DNA from: Pseudomonas brassicacearum subsp. neoaurantiaca
GTDB lineage: Bacteria; Pseudomonadota; Gammaproteobacteria; Pseudomonadales; Pseudomonadaceae
Direction of reading: 5' to 3'
DNA: 64,000 nt
Assembly (NCBI RefSeq): GCF_013608025.1
Contig: NZ_VDLV01000033.1
Location: forward strand, 248,001 to 312,000
Part shown: positions 9,104 to 20,395 of the stretch, in pieces
Numbering within the stretch: position 1 is the first letter of the stretch
Layout of the letters: every line of letters starts with the position of its first letter
The notes under the pieces: generated by a model
Seen by the model: the letters and a program-made list of their open reading frames with translations, nothing else
Databases searched by the model: none
Told to the model about the DNA's origin: nothing
Translations under genes and position numbers: made by a program

Positions 9104-10453
9104 ATGCAGAACTCGACCCAAGCGGCGAATGCCTGGCGCATTCTGTTCCTGCTGTTCCTGGCCAACCTGTTCAACTTTTTCGACCGCACCATTCCGGCGA
9201 TCATCATCGAGCCGATCCGCATGGAATGGAGCTTGAGCGACTTTCAGATCGGCATCATCGGCACCGCGTTCACCATCGTCTACGCCATTGCCGGCTTGCC
9301 GCTGGGGCGCATGGCTGATACCGGTTCGCGCAGCAAACTGATGGGCTGGGGCCTGGCGGCCTGGAGCGGCCTGACGGCGGTGAATGGCCTGGTGGGCAGT
9401 TTCTGGGCGTTCCTGTTGGTGCGCATGGGCGTGGGCATCGGTGAAGCGAGTTATGCACCGGCGGCGAACTCGCTGATTGGCGATCTGTTTCCGGCTCACC
9501 GTCGGGCTCGGGCGATGGGCATCTTCATGCTGGGTCTGCCGCTGGGCCTGCTGCTGGCGTTCTTCACCATCGGCGCGATGGTCAAGGCGTTCGACAGTTG
9601 GCGCGCGCCATTCTTCATCGCGGCGGTGCCGGGGCTGGTGCTGGCGGTGTTCATGTTTTTCATCAAGGAACCCAAGCGCGGCGCGGCTGAAACCGTGCAG
9701 GTGTCCCAGGAAAAGGTTGATAAACCGGTTCGCCGGGTGCTGGCGATTCCGACCTTTCTCTGGCTGGTGCTGGCGGGGCTGTGTTTCAACTTCGCCACCT
9801 ATGCCTGCAACTCGTTCCTGGTGCCGATGCTGCAGCGTTATTTCGCCATGCCGCTGCACGAGGCGGCCGTGGCGACTGGCGTCATGGTCGGCGTAACCGG
9901 TTTGTTCGGGCTCACCTTGGGCGGTTGGGTCGCCGACAAGATTCACCAGCGCGTGCCCAACGGCCGTCTGCTGTTTGCAGCGTTCAGCCTGGCGATTTCC
10001 ACCGTCACCACGGCATGGGCCCTGCATGCCGGGCGCATCGAGATCGGCGTGTTCGTCGCGGTGTTCAGCGTTGGCTGGTTGTTTGCCTATAACTTCTACA
10101 CCTGCGTCTATACGGCGATCCAGGACGTGGTGGAGCCGCGCCTGCGTGCCACGGCGATGGCGTTGTATTTTGCCGGATTGTATTTGCTCGGCGGTGGCCT
10201 GGGGCCGGTGGTGGTGGGCGGCCTGTCCGATTATTTCGCCCGCACGGCCATGGCGGCCGCCGGTGTCGACCAGATGACCGAAGCGTTCAAGGCCATCGGC
10301 CTGCACGACGCGATGTACCTGATCCCGGTGGCGCTGCTGCTGACCATGGTGTTCCTGTTCCTGGCGTCTCGCTGCTTTGTCCGCGATGCCAAGCGGATGA
10401 AGGAGGGGATGAGCGTGGTGGTGGAGCCGGGTGGCGTGGTGGCGACGGCCTGA
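9104..10453 (+). CDS. MFS transporter, spinster-like family
   Basis: 449-residue membrane protein with about twelve hydrophobic segments. The MFS motif GLPLGRMADTGSR follows helix 2, and VRMGVGIGEASYAPAANSLIGDLFP is typical of spinster-like carriers. The substrate cannot be read from the sequence. An AACAATAA motif (9083-9090) near the ribosome-binding site suggests Crc/Hfq control, hinting at an uptake role for a secondary carbon source. It stands alone, divergent from the tubulin-like gene. Confidence 0.85.
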   Translation: MQNSTQAANAWRILFLLFLANLFNFFDRTIPAIIIEPIRMEWSLSDFQIGIIGTAFTIVYAIAGLPLGRMADTGSRSKLMGWGLAAWSGLTAVNGLVGSFWAFLLVRMGVGIGEASYAPAANSLIGDLFPAHRRARAMGIFMLGLPLGLLLAFFTIGAMVKAFDSWRAPFFIAAVPGLVLAVFMFFIKEPKRGAAETVQVSQEKVDKPVRRVLAIPTFLWLVLAGLCFNFATYACNSFLVPMLQRYFAMPLHEAAVATGVMVGVTGLFGLTLGGWVADKIHQRVPNGRLLFAAFSLAISTVTTAWALHAGRIEIGVFVAVFSVGWLFAYNFYTCVYTAIQDVVEPRLRATAMALYFAGLYLLGGGLGPVVVGGLSDYFARTAMAAAGVDQMTEAFKAIGLHDAMYLIPVALLLTMVFLFLASRCFVRDAKRMKEGMSVVVEPGGVVATA

Positions 10454-10490
10454 TATCGCCAGACTCAAGCCCTGTGACGAGCGAGCTTTT

Positions 10491-10585
10491 GTGACGAGGG
10501 AGCTTGCTCCCGCTCGGTTGCGCAGCGACCGCAACATTTTTGGGGCCGCTTCGCCGCCCAGCGGGAGCAAGCTCCCTCGCCACAG
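10491..10585. repeat. REP doublet, GGGAGCTTGCTCCCGCT subtype
   Basis: Two inverted copies of GAGGGAGCTTGCTCCCGCT with a GC-rich spacer, between two convergent MFS genes. Confidence 0.85.
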
Positions 10586-10603
10586 GGTTCAGTGTTGTTC
10601 TGG

Positions 10604-12139
10604 CTAGCGAGCCTTTTCCTCTCGCCCGCGCAACAGGCGATCGGGCATCGCCACGGCAGCCGCCAGCCCCAGCAGCGACACCGCCGCGCTGATCATCAGC
10701 AGGTGGCGGAACGTTGCCTGCAATTCTTCGCGCAAAGCGTCCAGCGCCTCGCCCGGCGCGGCATTCAGGCCATCGAGCAGCACGTTGCCGGAATGCCCTT
10801 CGCCCAGCATCGACGAGCCAGCGAGCTGGGCGAAACCGGAATCCTGCAGCAACGCCAGCAGCAACGCCGACATCAATGCCACGCCCACCGCGCCGCCCAA
10901 TGAGCGGAACAGGTTGGTGGTGCTGGTGGCGACGCCGATGTCTCGTTGCTGCACCGAATTCTGCGAGCCTACCAACGAGGTGGGAAATTGCATGCCGGAG
11001 GCGATGCCGCTGAGCAGCATGAACAGGCTGCTCAGCCAGAACGCAGCGGGCGGTGTGAAGGCCATGCCGAGGATGGCGAACGGGAACAGCAGGGCGCCAC
11101 TGAGGATCATCGGTTTGTAGCGCCCAGTGACCGAAGTCCGCCGCCCGGCAAAATAAGCGCCGATCGGCAGCCCCATCGCCAGCGGCAGCAAGTGCAGGGC
11201 GGCGCTGTCGGCGCCGGCGCCGGTCACGCTCTGGAAGCGCAACGGCACCAGCACCGTCAGGGAGATGGCCTGGAAACTGGTGAAAAACACCGTGCACCAG
11301 CACAACACCGCGCTACGGTTGACGAAAAGATGCATCGGCAGCAACGGCTCGCGGGCGCGGCGTTCATGCCAGGCGAACAGGCCCAGCACCACTACAGCGC
11401 AACCCAGCAACCCGAGCACTTCGCGGCTGTGCCAGGCGTGTCCCTGGCCAATCTGAGTAATGCCCAGCAGCAACGCGGTCAGGCCGATGATCAGCAACAC
11501 GGTGCCCAGGTAGTCGATGATCGGCGCGCGTTGCGGCACCGGCAGCCCCACCAGCGTGCGCCGCGCCACCAGCCAGGCGCCCAGGCCCAGCGGCAGGTTG
11601 ATCCAGAAGACCCAGCGCCACGACAGGTATTCAGTCATGTAGCCACCCAGTACCGGCCCGGCGACGCTGGCCACTGCGTACATACTGCTGAAATAGCCCT
11701 GATAGCGACCGCGCTCGCGGGGCGGGATGATGTCGCCGATGATCGCCTGGCTCACGGAAATCATGCCGCCAGCACCGATGCCCTGGAAAATCCGCGCCAG
11801 CACCAATTGCTCCATGTTCTGCGCCATCCCGCAGAACAACGAGGCGAGGGTGAACAAGCCCATGCCGAACAGCATCAGCGGCCGCCGGCCATACAAGTCG
11901 CCCAGCTTGCCGTAGATCGGCACGGCCACGGTCATGGCAACCATGTACCCGGAGATCACCCAGGCCAGTAGGCTGACGTCTTTGAATTGTGCGGAAATGG
12001 CCGGCATCGAGACCGCGACGATGGTCTGGTCCAACGCCCCGAGGAAAATCGCCAGCATCAATGACACCAGCACGCTGCGGAGCGCGGGCTGCGGGGCTTG
12101 GGGGGTATTGAGCTGAGTCACGGTGGAACCTGCGGGCAT
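10604..12139 (-). CDS. MFS drug transporter, DHA2 (EmrB/QacA-like) family
   Basis: 511 residues with about fourteen hydrophobic segments, the 14-helix DHA2 architecture. The N-terminus has the family signature LGALDQTIVAVSMPAI, then GKLGDLYGRRP (motif A) and a motif-C-like VLGGYMTEYLSWRWVFWIN. Predicted to export drugs or toxic metabolites by proton antiport. No membrane fusion partner adjoins it. It lies downstream of pobA on the same strand with a 43-base gap, so co-transcription with pobA is possible and could mean export of an aromatic acid. Confidence 0.88.
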   Translation of the reverse strand: MPAGSTVTQLNTPQAPQPALRSVLVSLMLAIFLGALDQTIVAVSMPAISAQFKDVSLLAWVISGYMVAMTVAVPIYGKLGDLYGRRPLMLFGMGLFTLASLFCGMAQNMEQLVLARIFQGIGAGGMISVSQAIIGDIIPPRERGRYQGYFSSMYAVASVAGPVLGGYMTEYLSWRWVFWINLPLGLGAWLVARRTLVGLPVPQRAPIIDYLGTVLLIIGLTALLLGITQIGQGHAWHSREVLGLLGCAVVVLGLFAWHERRAREPLLPMHLFVNRSAVLCWCTVFFTSFQAISLTVLVPLRFQSVTGAGADSAALHLLPLAMGLPIGAYFAGRRTSVTGRYKPMILSGALLFPFAILGMAFTPPAAFWLSSLFMLLSGIASGMQFPTSLVGSQNSVQQRDIGVATSTTNLFRSLGGAVGVALMSALLLALLQDSGFAQLAGSSMLGEGHSGNVLLDGLNAAPGEALDALREELQATFRHLLMISAAVSLLGLAAAVAMPDRLLRGREEKAR

Positions 12140-12182
12140 CGTGCCTGGCGGCGAAATGCCCGCAGTTTAAATCGATAGCCGG

Positions 12183-13415
<1,233 letters not shown>

Positions 13416-13545
13416 TTATTTTTAGTAATCCTGGCGTGCATTTTTCGCTTGCGGACCTGTCAATTGAAGGGGAAAACTGCGCTGAAACCTGTACTTTCTG
13501 CCAATCGGTGCGATTACCGCCCGTAACCCGAGGCCTATCCTCGTT

Positions 13546-14439
13546 ATGAAGAAAACCGAGCTGCCTTCGATCCCGGTGTTCAAGCTCTATGGCGAAAGCC
13601 AGGATTGGCCTACGCCGGACCTGCTGCACTGCGAAACCATTTCCAGCCGCAGCAGCGAGCACCAATGGGAAATCAAGCCCCATCGGCATGCCGACCTGTG
13701 CCAGTTGCTGTTTGTCTTCAAGGGCCAGGCAGAGCTCGAGATTGAAGGCCAGCGCACCCGGCTCGACGAGCCGGCGGTGCAGATCCTGCCACCGTTATCG
13801 GTCCATGGTTTTCGTTTTTCCGAGGATGTGCAGGGTTACGTAGTCACGCTGGCGGCGCCGCTGGTGACGCACCTGCAGGGGCAGCTCGGTCATTCGGTCA
13901 ACATCCTGGCCCAGGCCGAAGCCTACCCGGCCGGCGAGAACGCCGATTATCTCAACAGTTTGTTCAGCGCCTTGCAGGCCGAGTACGTCGGGCATCAACC
14001 GGCCCGAGAAATGCTCATGCACGCATTGGTCAGCGTGATCATGGTCTGGGTCAGTCGCCAGGTGATGAGCCGGCGCACCTCGACCCAACGCCCGCAACGG
14101 GCCCGGGAATACCTCAACGGCTTCATTCAGCTGGTGGAGGAAACCTATCGCCAGCACGTCAAGGTCGAAGACCTGGCCCATCGCCTGGGCATTTCGGTGT
14201 CGCACCTCAACGGTACCTGCCGCGAGCTGGCGGGCCAGCCAGCATTGCAGATCATGCATGAGCGGCAATTGTTGGAAGCCAAACGGCTGCTGACCTACAC
14301 CGGCATGACGATCTATGAGATATCCGAACTGCTCGGCTTCTCTGACCCGACCAACTTCACCCGACTGTTTCGCCGACGCGTCGGCATTTCGCCAAAAGCC
14401 TTCCGCGACCGGCTCAAGACCGATCAGCTAGACGACTGA
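13546..14439 (+). CDS. pobR: AraC-family activator of pobA (PobR/PobC type)
   Basis: 297 residues: an N-terminal cupin-like effector domain (HRHADLCQLLFVFKGQAELE near 45-65) and a C-terminal pair of AraC helix-turn-helix motifs (VEDLAHRLGISVSHLNGTCRE; IYEISELLGFSDPTNFTRLFRR). It is transcribed away from pobA across a gap of about 170 bases, the standard arrangement of the 4-hydroxybenzoate activator in fluorescent pseudomonads. The effector is inferred to be 4-hydroxybenzoate. Confidence 0.92.
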   Translation: MKKTELPSIPVFKLYGESQDWPTPDLLHCETISSRSSEHQWEIKPHRHADLCQLLFVFKGQAELEIEGQRTRLDEPAVQILPPLSVHGFRFSEDVQGYVVTLAAPLVTHLQGQLGHSVNILAQAEAYPAGENADYLNSLFSALQAEYVGHQPAREMLMHALVSVIMVWVSRQVMSRRTSTQRPQRAREYLNGFIQLVEETYRQHVKVEDLAHRLGISVSHLNGTCRELAGQPALQIMHERQLLEAKRLLTYTGMTIYEISELLGFSDPTNFTRLFRRRVGISPKAFRDRLKTDQLDD

Positions 14440-14446
14440 AACCGCC

Positions 14447-14623
14447 TCAGCGCAGAGCGTTCAGGGATGCGTTGTGCGGTATGCAGCGTTCAAAGTTGCA
14501 ACTGGCGTAGTCACGGGGCAACTGCCTGGCCTGCTCGACCCGATACGCCGCGGTGCCATACAGCGCAAGCGTGGCGGTGCAGGTGATGAAAATGGCGAGG
14601 CGTCTTCTTGTTTTGATGTTCAT
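14447..14623 (-). CDS. Small single-span membrane or secreted protein, unknown
   Basis: 58 residues from the ATG at 14623. A basic start (MNIKTRRR) is followed by a hydrophobic stretch LAIFITCTATLALYGTAAY that could be a membrane anchor or uncleaved signal, then a short polar tail with two cysteines (CNFERC). It is convergent with pobR, 7 bases away. I do not recognise a family. Confidence 0.5.
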   Translation of the reverse strand: MNIKTRRRLAIFITCTATLALYGTAAYRVEQARQLPRDYASCNFERCIPHNASLNALR

Positions 14624-14759
14624 GGCGATGACCTCTGAACGAATACCCGGGGGTACTGTTTTCAGCATAGGTCAGCTGTGGCGGGTTGCCAGCGAGGTGG
14701 GTCTTGTATGTGACCCGGTATTCAGAACATTTATGTCCATCAGGTGCAGGGATTCATCG

Positions 14760-14851
14760 TGGCGAGGGAGCTTGCTCCCGCTCGGTTGCGCAGCGGCCGC
14801 AAATTTTGGGGCCGCTGCGCAGCCCAGCGGGAGCAAGCTCCCTCGCCACAG
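14760..14851. repeat. REP doublet, GGGAGCTTGCTCCCGCT subtype
   Basis: Inverted pair of GGCGAGGGAGCTTGCTCCCG separated by a GC-rich palindromic centre, between two minus-strand small genes. Confidence 0.85.
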
Positions 14852-14886
14852 GTGTGCTTTTCATGCCCAAAAAGGCATGTCAGGGA

Positions 14887-15246
14887 TCATGCCAAATGCT
14901 CAGGCTTCATCGGGTCCCCCGGCTTGACGTCCAGTTGGTGGCGCACATCCTCGAACATTTCGTCGTAGTACTTGTGCATCGAGCCGATGCTGGCAGTCTT
15001 GGGCATGCCGTATTGCTGGGCGATGCGGGTGGCGTGGCGGGCGAAGTCGAAGGCCTGGTCCTTGGCCAGGAAAAACGTCTCGTCCACGTTCTTGTCTTCC
15101 ACCGTGCCGTGCAGGCGGAAGGACATGCCCGTTCCCTCCTTGGGATCCTGTGCAATTTCGTAGTCGATGCACAGGTTGTAGCTGTAATCATCCTTGTTCA
15201 GCGCATGGCGCTCCATGTGCAGGTGACCGGGTTGGAACGTGGCCAT
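14887..15246 (-). CDS. DUF5064 family protein at the end of the arc operon
   Basis: 119-residue soluble protein beginning MATFQPGHLHMERHALN and resembling the Pseudomonas DUF5064 family. The ATG at 15246 is chosen because AAGGAGA sits just upstream; an in-frame extension would run into the end of arcC. It follows arcC by about 65 bases on the same strand and may be transcribed with the arginine deiminase genes. Function unknown. Confidence 0.8.
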   Translation of the reverse strand: MATFQPGHLHMERHALNKDDYSYNLCIDYEIAQDPKEGTGMSFRLHGTVEDKNVDETFFLAKDQAFDFARHATRIAQQYGMPKTASIGSMHKYYDEMFEDVRHQLDVKPGDPMKPEHLA

Positions 15247-15310
15247 AAGCGTCTCTCCTTCGAAGGCGTGGAGAACGGCAGACACCGCGCCTGCCGCATA
15301 AGTTTTGCTG

Positions 15311-16240
15311 TCACCGATAAACGATACCCGGCGTTGCCATGCTGATGCGGGTGCCGGCGGTGCCCTGGACGATAGCATCGATGTCCGACAGCGATCCGAT
15401 CACCGCGACCTTACCGGTGTTACGGGCGAATTCGCAGGCGGCTTGTACCTTCGGCCCCATGGATCCGGCGGCGAAACCGAGCCGTTCCATGTCGTCGGGG
15501 TGGGCCTGGGCAATGGCTTTCTGGGTCGGTTTGCCGAAATCGATGAACGCGGCGTTGACGTCGGTGGCGATTACCAGCAGATCGCTTTCCAATTGTTCAG
15601 CCAGCAGCGCCGAGCACAGGTCCTTGTCGATCACCGCTTCCACGCCTTGCAGCTTGCCGTCGGCGCCGTACATCGTCGGGATGCCGCCACCGCCGGCGCA
15701 GATCACGATGCTGCCTTTTTCCAACAGCCATTTGATCGGGCGGATCTCGAAGATGCGCTTGGGCCGGGGGCTGGCGACCACGCGGCGGAACTTGTCGCCG
15801 TCCGGGGCGATTGCCCAGCCTTTCTCGGCGGCGAGTTTTTGCGCGTCTTTCTGGCTGTAGACCGGGCCGATGGGCTTGGTCGGGTTCTGGAAGGCCGGGT
15901 CGTTGGCGTCCACTTCAACCTGGGTCAGGAGCGTGGCGAAGGGCACTTCGAAGTCCAGCAGGTTGCCCAGTTCCTGTTCGATGATGTAGCCGATCATGCC
16001 TTCGGTTTCGGCGCCCAGCACGTCCAGCGGGTACGGCGTGACCGAGGTGTAGGCCGCCGCTTGCAACGACAGCAGGCCGACCTGCGGGCCGTTGCCGTGG
16101 GCGATGACCAGTTGGTTGCCCGGATGGATCTTGGCGATCTGTTCGGTCGCGGTGCGGATGTTGCTGCGTTGATTGTCTGCGGTCATGGGTTCCCCCCGAC
16201 GCAGGAGGGCGTTACCGCCCAGGGCAACGACGATGCGCAT
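15311..16240 (-). CDS. arcC: Carbamate kinase (ArcC)
   Basis: Last enzyme of the arginine deiminase pathway: carbamoyl phosphate plus ADP gives ATP, carbon dioxide and ammonia. 309 residues from the ATG at 16240 ([18 protein letters not shown]), with the kinase motif AGGGGIPT and the conserved [12 protein letters not shown]. An open extension upstream derives from the REP sequence and is not coding. It is separated from arcB by a REP doublet. Confidence 0.96.
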   Translation of the reverse strand: MRIVVALGGNALLRRGEPMTADNQRSNIRTATEQIAKIHPGNQLVIAHGNGPQVGLLSLQAAAYTSVTPYPLDVLGAETEGMIGYIIEQELGNLLDFEVPFATLLTQVEVDANDPAFQNPTKPIGPVYSQKDAQKLAAEKGWAIAPDGDKFRRVVASPRPKRIFEIRPIKWLLEKGSIVICAGGGGIPTMYGADGKLQGVEAVIDKDLCSALLAEQLESDLLVIATDVNAAFIDFGKPTQKAIAQAHPDDMERLGFAAGSMGPKVQAACEFARNTGKVAVIGSLSDIDAIVQGTAGTRISMATPGIVYR

Positions 16241-16280
16241 GGTGTTGTCCTTATAAAATGGAACGAACAATGCAGTTCCC

Positions 16281-16372
16281 CTGTGGGAGCGAGCTTGCTC
16301 GCGATGACGGCGGCACATCCGGTATCAATGCAAGCTGACGCTCCGCCATCGCGAGCAAGCTCGCTCCCACAA
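16281..16372. repeat. REP doublet inside the arc operon, GAGCTTGCTCGCGA subtype
   Basis: GTGGGAGCGAGCTTGCTCGC and its inverted copy, between arcB and arcC. The hairpin could protect the upstream arcDAB message. Confidence 0.87.
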
Positions 16373-16393
16373 TGAAAAGCACTTCAATGGGGG

Positions 16394-17404
16394 TCAGATA
16401 TCCGCCAACGCCGCCACCAGGATCGCCTTGATGGTGTGCATGCGGTTTTCCGCCTGTTCGAAAGCAATGTTGGCCGGGGATTCGAATACTTCCTCGGTCA
16501 CTTCCACGCCATTGGCCAGGTTCGGATAGCGCGCGGCGATGTCCTTGCCGACCTTGGTTTCGCTGTTGTGGAACGCCGGCAGGCAGTGCATGAACTTCAC
16601 CCGTGGGTTGCCGGAGGCCTTCATCATTTGCGCGTTGACTTGGTAGGGCAGCAATTGCTCGATGCGCTCGTCCCAGGCTTCCACCGGCTCGCCCATGGAC
16701 ACCCAGATATCGGTGTGGATGAAATCGACGCCCTTGACCGCTTCCTGCGGGTCTTCGGTGATGGTGATCCGCGCGCCGCTTTCGGCCGCGAAGGCTTGGC
16801 ACTGGTCGATGAAATCCTGGTGCGGCCACAGCGCTTTCGGTGCGCCGATGCGCACGTCCATGCCCAGTTTGGCGCCGATCATCAGCAACGAATTGCCCAT
16901 GTTGTAGCGCGCATCGCCGAGGTAGGCGTAGCTGATGTCATGCAGCGGCTTGTCGCTGTGCTCGCGCATGGTCAGGGTGTCGGCGATCATTTGGGTGGGG
17001 TGGAATTCGGCGGTCAGGCCGTTGAACACCGGCACCCCGGCGAACTTGGCCAGCTCCTCGACGATCTCCTGTTCGAAGCCCCGGTATTCGATGGCGTCGA
17101 ACATCCGCCCCAGCACCCGGGCGGTGTCCTTCATGCTTTCCTTGTGGCCGATCTGCGATGACACCGGGTCGATGTAGGTGACGTGGGCGCCCTGGTCATG
17201 GGCCGCGACTTCGAAGGCGCAGCGGGTGCGGGTCGAGGTTTTTTCGAAAATCAGCGCGATGTTCTTGCCCTTGAGGTGCGGCTGCTCGGTGCCGGTGTAT
17301 TTGGCGCGCTTGAGATCACGGGACAGGTCCAGCAGAAAGTGCAGCTCGCGGTTGGTGTGGTGCATCAAGCTCAGCAGGCTACGGTTGCGCATATTGAAAG
17401 CCAT
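16394..17404 (-). CDS. arcB: Catabolic ornithine carbamoyltransferase (ArcB)
   Basis: Phosphorolysis of citrulline to ornithine and carbamoyl phosphate. 336 residues, the length of the catabolic dodecameric enzyme. The carbamoyl phosphate motif STRTRCAFE is near residue 56, HPTQ occurs mid-protein, and the ornithine-binding HCLPAFH is near 272. An AAGGAG site precedes the ATG. It lies between arcA and arcC, which supports the catabolic rather than biosynthetic (ArgF) role. Confidence 0.97.
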   Translation of the reverse strand: MAFNMRNRSLLSLMHHTNRELHFLLDLSRDLKRAKYTGTEQPHLKGKNIALIFEKTSTRTRCAFEVAAHDQGAHVTYIDPVSSQIGHKESMKDTARVLGRMFDAIEYRGFEQEIVEELAKFAGVPVFNGLTAEFHPTQMIADTLTMREHSDKPLHDISYAYLGDARYNMGNSLLMIGAKLGMDVRIGAPKALWPHQDFIDQCQAFAAESGARITITEDPQEAVKGVDFIHTDIWVSMGEPVEAWDERIEQLLPYQVNAQMMKASGNPRVKFMHCLPAFHNSETKVGKDIAARYPNLANGVEVTEEVFESPANIAFEQAENRMHTIKAILVAALADI

Positions 17405-17471
17405 GGTGGATCTCCTTGGGTGTCGGTTATCCCCTGGGCCGTTTTCGATAAAAGCGGTCCAGGCTCGAAGG

Positions 17472-18728
17472 TCAGTAGTCGATAGGGTCGCGAATGATCG
17501 GGCAGGTCATGCAATGGCCGCCGCCTCGGCCCCGGCCCAGCTCGCTGGCGCTGATGGTGATGACTTCCACGCCAGCCTTGCGCAGCAGGGTGTTGGTGTA
17601 GGTATTGCGGTCGTAGCCGATCACCACGCCTGGCTCCAGGGCGACCACGTTGTTGCCGTCGTCCCATTGTTCGCGTTCAGCGGCGAAGCTGTTGCCGCCA
17701 GTTTCCACTATCCGCAGCGCCGGCAACTTGAGGGCGGCGGCTACGGTATCGAGGAAACTGCCTTCCTCGCGGCGCACATCGATGCCGCCGGGTTTGCTCT
17801 CGTCCGGACGCAACGAAAACGCCACGATCTGGCTGACCACTTCCGGGAAAACCGTGACCAGGTCGCGGTCACAGAAACTGAACACGGTATCCAGGTGCAT
17901 GGCTGCGCGGGATTTCGGCAGCCCCGCAACGATCACGCGCTCCACGGCGTTGTGCTTGAACAGGTTCAGCGCCAGTTGGCCGATGGCCTGACGGGATGAG
18001 CGTTCGCCCATGCCGATCAACACCACGCCGTTACCGATCGGCATCACGTCGCCGCCTTCGAGGGTGGCATTGCCATGGTCGTGGTCCGGGTCGCCGTACC
18101 AGATCTGGAAATCGGCATGGGTAAACTCCGGGTGGAATTTATAGATGGCTGTGGTCAGCAGGGTTTCCTGGCGCCGCGCCGGCCAGAACATCGGGTTCAG
18201 GGTCACGCCGCCGTAGATCCAGCACGTGGTGTCGCGGGTGAACTGGGTATTGGGCAGCGGCGGCAGGATGAAGCTGGAGTGCCCGAGGAAATCGCGGAAC
18301 ATCTGGATTGTCTTGCCGCCGAAGCTATCCGGCAGGTCATCGGCCGAGACGCCGCCGATCAGGTATTCGGCGATATGGCGCGGCTCCAGGCTGCGCAGCC
18401 ACGCGCTCACTTCATGCGCCAGGCCCAGGCCCACGGCGTTGGCCGTGACCTTGCGATGCAGAATCCAATCCAGCGCCTCGGGGATGGCGACAATGTCGGT
18501 CAGCAGGTTGTGCATCTCCAGGACGTCGATATCGCGTTCGCGCATCTTGGTGACGAAATCGAAGTGGTCGCGCTTGGCCTGGTTGACCCACAGCACGTCG
18601 TCGAACAGCAGTTCGTCGCAGTTGTTCGGGGTCAGCCGCTGGTGGGCCAGACCGGGTGAACAGACCATGACTTTGCGCAATTTGCCGGCTTCGGAATGGA
18701 CGCCGTATTTCACTTTTTCCGTGGTCAT
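17472..18728 (-). CDS. arcA: Arginine deiminase (ArcA)
   Basis: Hydrolyses arginine to citrulline and ammonia. 418 residues, the length of the P. aeruginosa enzyme. The catalytic Cys406 and the preceding His405 lie in [10 protein letters not shown] near the C-terminus. The substrate loop [12 protein letters not shown] is also present. CTGGAGGA precedes the ATG. Second gene of the operon after arcD. Confidence 0.97.
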   Translation of the reverse strand: MTTEKVKYGVHSEAGKLRKVMVCSPGLAHQRLTPNNCDELLFDDVLWVNQAKRDHFDFVTKMRERDIDVLEMHNLLTDIVAIPEALDWILHRKVTANAVGLGLAHEVSAWLRSLEPRHIAEYLIGGVSADDLPDSFGGKTIQMFRDFLGHSSFILPPLPNTQFTRDTTCWIYGGVTLNPMFWPARRQETLLTTAIYKFHPEFTHADFQIWYGDPDHDHGNATLEGGDVMPIGNGVVLIGMGERSSRQAIGQLALNLFKHNAVERVIVAGLPKSRAAMHLDTVFSFCDRDLVTVFPEVVSQIVAFSLRPDESKPGGIDVRREEGSFLDTVAAALKLPALRIVETGGNSFAAEREQWDDGNNVVALEPGVVIGYDRNTYTNTLLRKAGVEVITISASELGRGRGGGHCMTCPIIRDPIDY

Positions 18729-18759
18729 TACACATCCTCCAGATAAAACAGTTAACCGG

Positions 18760-20187
18760 TCAGAGGGTCAGGAAACCCGCGTAGAGCCCGTAGGCCGCTA
18801 CCAGCGCTCCGACGATCACGGCGGCGAAAATCAGCTTCTCGACCGAGGTGAAAACCGGTTTGCCCAGTTCGTGCTTGGCCTTGGCGAACAGGATCGCGCC
18901 GGGGGCGTAGAGCAGGGCGGAAAGCAGCAGGTATTTGATCCCGCCGGCATACAGCAGCCACATCGCATAGATCAGCGCGATGGTGCCGATGAGCAGGTCC
19001 TTGCGGCGTTCGGCCAGGGCGTTCTGATAGGTCTCGCCGCGCACCGCCAACAGCACCGCGTAGGCGGCCGACCACAAATACGGCACCAAGATCATCGAAG
19101 TGGCGAGGTAGATCAGCGACAGGTAGGTGCTGGCGGAAAACAACGTGATGACCAGGAACAGCTGGACCATCGCGTTGGTCAGCCACAGGGCATTGGCCGG
19201 CACATGGTTGGCGTTTTCCCGGCGCAGGAACGCCGGCATGGTGTGGTCCTTGGCAGCAGCGAACATGATCTCGGCGCACAGCAGGACCCAGGACAGCAGG
19301 GCGCCGAGCAGCGAGATGATCAGGCCAACGCTGATCAGTACCGCGCCCCAGTGGCCGACCACGTGCTCCAGCACGGCGGCCATCGACGGGTTCTGCAACT
19401 TTGCCAGTTCCGGCTGGGTCATGATCCCCAGCGACAGCACATTCACCAGTACCAGGAACAACAGCACGGTAATGAAACCGATGACGGTGGCCTTGCCGAC
19501 GTCGCTGCGTTTCTCGGCGCGGGCGGAGAAAATACTCGCGCCCTCGATACCGATGAACACCCACACGGTGACCAGCATCATGTGTCGCACCTGGTCCATT
19601 ACGCTGCCCAGGTCGGGGTTCTTCAAGCCCCAGATGTCAGCGGTGAATATCTCCAGCTTGAAGGCGAATACCGCGATCAGCACGAACAGCAGCAGCGGCA
19701 CGATCTTGGCGACGGTGGTCACCAGGTTGATGAACGCGGCTTCCTTGATGCCGCGCAGCACCAGGAAATGCACCGCCCACAGCAACACTGAGGCGCCGAT
19801 TACCGCGGCGACAGTGTTGCCCTCGCCAAACATCGGGAAGAAATAGCCCAGGGTACTGAACAACAAGACGAAGTAGCCGACGTTGCCCAGCCAGGCGCTG
19901 ATCCAGTAGCCCCAGGCCGATGAGAAACCCATGTAGTCGCCGAACCCGGCCTTGGCGTAGGCATACACGCCGCCGTCCAGGTCGGGCTTGCGGTTGGCCA
20001 GGGTCTGGAACACGAAAGCCAGGGTCAGCATGCCCACTGCGGTGATGGCCCAGCCGATCAACACGGCACCGACGTCGGCACTGGCGGCCATGTTCTGCGG
20101 CAGGGAAAAGATCCCGCCGCCGATCATCGAGCCCACTACCAGCGCGACCAGCGCACCCAGTCGTAGTTTTCCGGGGGTATCGGACAT
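18760..20187 (-). CDS. arcD: Arginine/ornithine antiporter (ArcD)
   Basis: 475-residue APC-superfamily carrier with about thirteen hydrophobic segments, exchanging extracellular arginine for the ornithine made by ArcB. The N-terminal [20 protein letters not shown] is the typical substrate-binding helix 1 of basic amino acid antiporters. First gene of arcDABC, with a candidate Anr box about 65 bases upstream of the start, consistent with induction at low oxygen. Confidence 0.95.
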   Translation of the reverse strand: MSDTPGKLRLGALVALVVGSMIGGGIFSLPQNMAASADVGAVLIGWAITAVGMLTLAFVFQTLANRKPDLDGGVYAYAKAGFGDYMGFSSAWGYWISAWLGNVGYFVLLFSTLGYFFPMFGEGNTVAAVIGASVLLWAVHFLVLRGIKEAAFINLVTTVAKIVPLLLFVLIAVFAFKLEIFTADIWGLKNPDLGSVMDQVRHMMLVTVWVFIGIEGASIFSARAEKRSDVGKATVIGFITVLLFLVLVNVLSLGIMTQPELAKLQNPSMAAVLEHVVGHWGAVLISVGLIISLLGALLSWVLLCAEIMFAAAKDHTMPAFLRRENANHVPANALWLTNAMVQLFLVITLFSASTYLSLIYLATSMILVPYLWSAAYAVLLAVRGETYQNALAERRKDLLIGTIALIYAMWLLYAGGIKYLLLSALLYAPGAILFAKAKHELGKPVFTSVEKLIFAAVIVGALVAAYGLYAGFLTL

Positions 20188-20248
20188 TGCATGACTCCCA
20201 TGCGGGGGAAGAGAGTCAACAGCCTATGTCGATTGGAAAGGCTGGCAT

Positions 20249-20262
20249 CTGATCTAGGTCAG
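20249..20262 (-). promoter_or_regulatory. Candidate Anr (FNR-type) box upstream of arcD
   Basis: On the minus strand the site reads CTGAC-CTAG-ATCAG, close to the Anr consensus TTGAT-N4-ATCAA, with the core TGAC/ATCA half-sites at the right spacing. The position fits anaerobic activation of arcDABC known from P. aeruginosa. Confidence 0.65.
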
Positions 20263-20298
20263 GTAACTGTTCGACGTGGATGTAGTGGTGACTCATGC

Positions 20299-20371
20299 GC
20301 CGCTATCGCGAGCAAGCTCGCTCCCACAGTTTCACGCATATCCTTGTGGACGCGAGCTTGCTCACGGCGGC
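20299..20371. repeat. Degenerate REP doublet, GAGCTTGCTCGCGA subtype
   Basis: One intact arm (TCGCGAGCAAGCTCGCTCCC) and one degraded arm (GACGCGAGCTTGCTCACGGC), between the arcD promoter and the CoA-transferase gene. Confidence 0.75.
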
Positions 20372-20395
20372 GATCCGACGATGGCGATCGGGCGA

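Noticed and set aside
9005-10570. A 521-codon minus-strand frame opposite the spinster-like MFS gene
   Set aside because: Antisense shadow with low-complexity composition; it also runs through a REP element.
16241-16318. N-terminal extension of ArcC
   Set aside because: The extra residues are encoded by the REP doublet and intergenic DNA; other carbamate kinases begin at [11 protein letters not shown].
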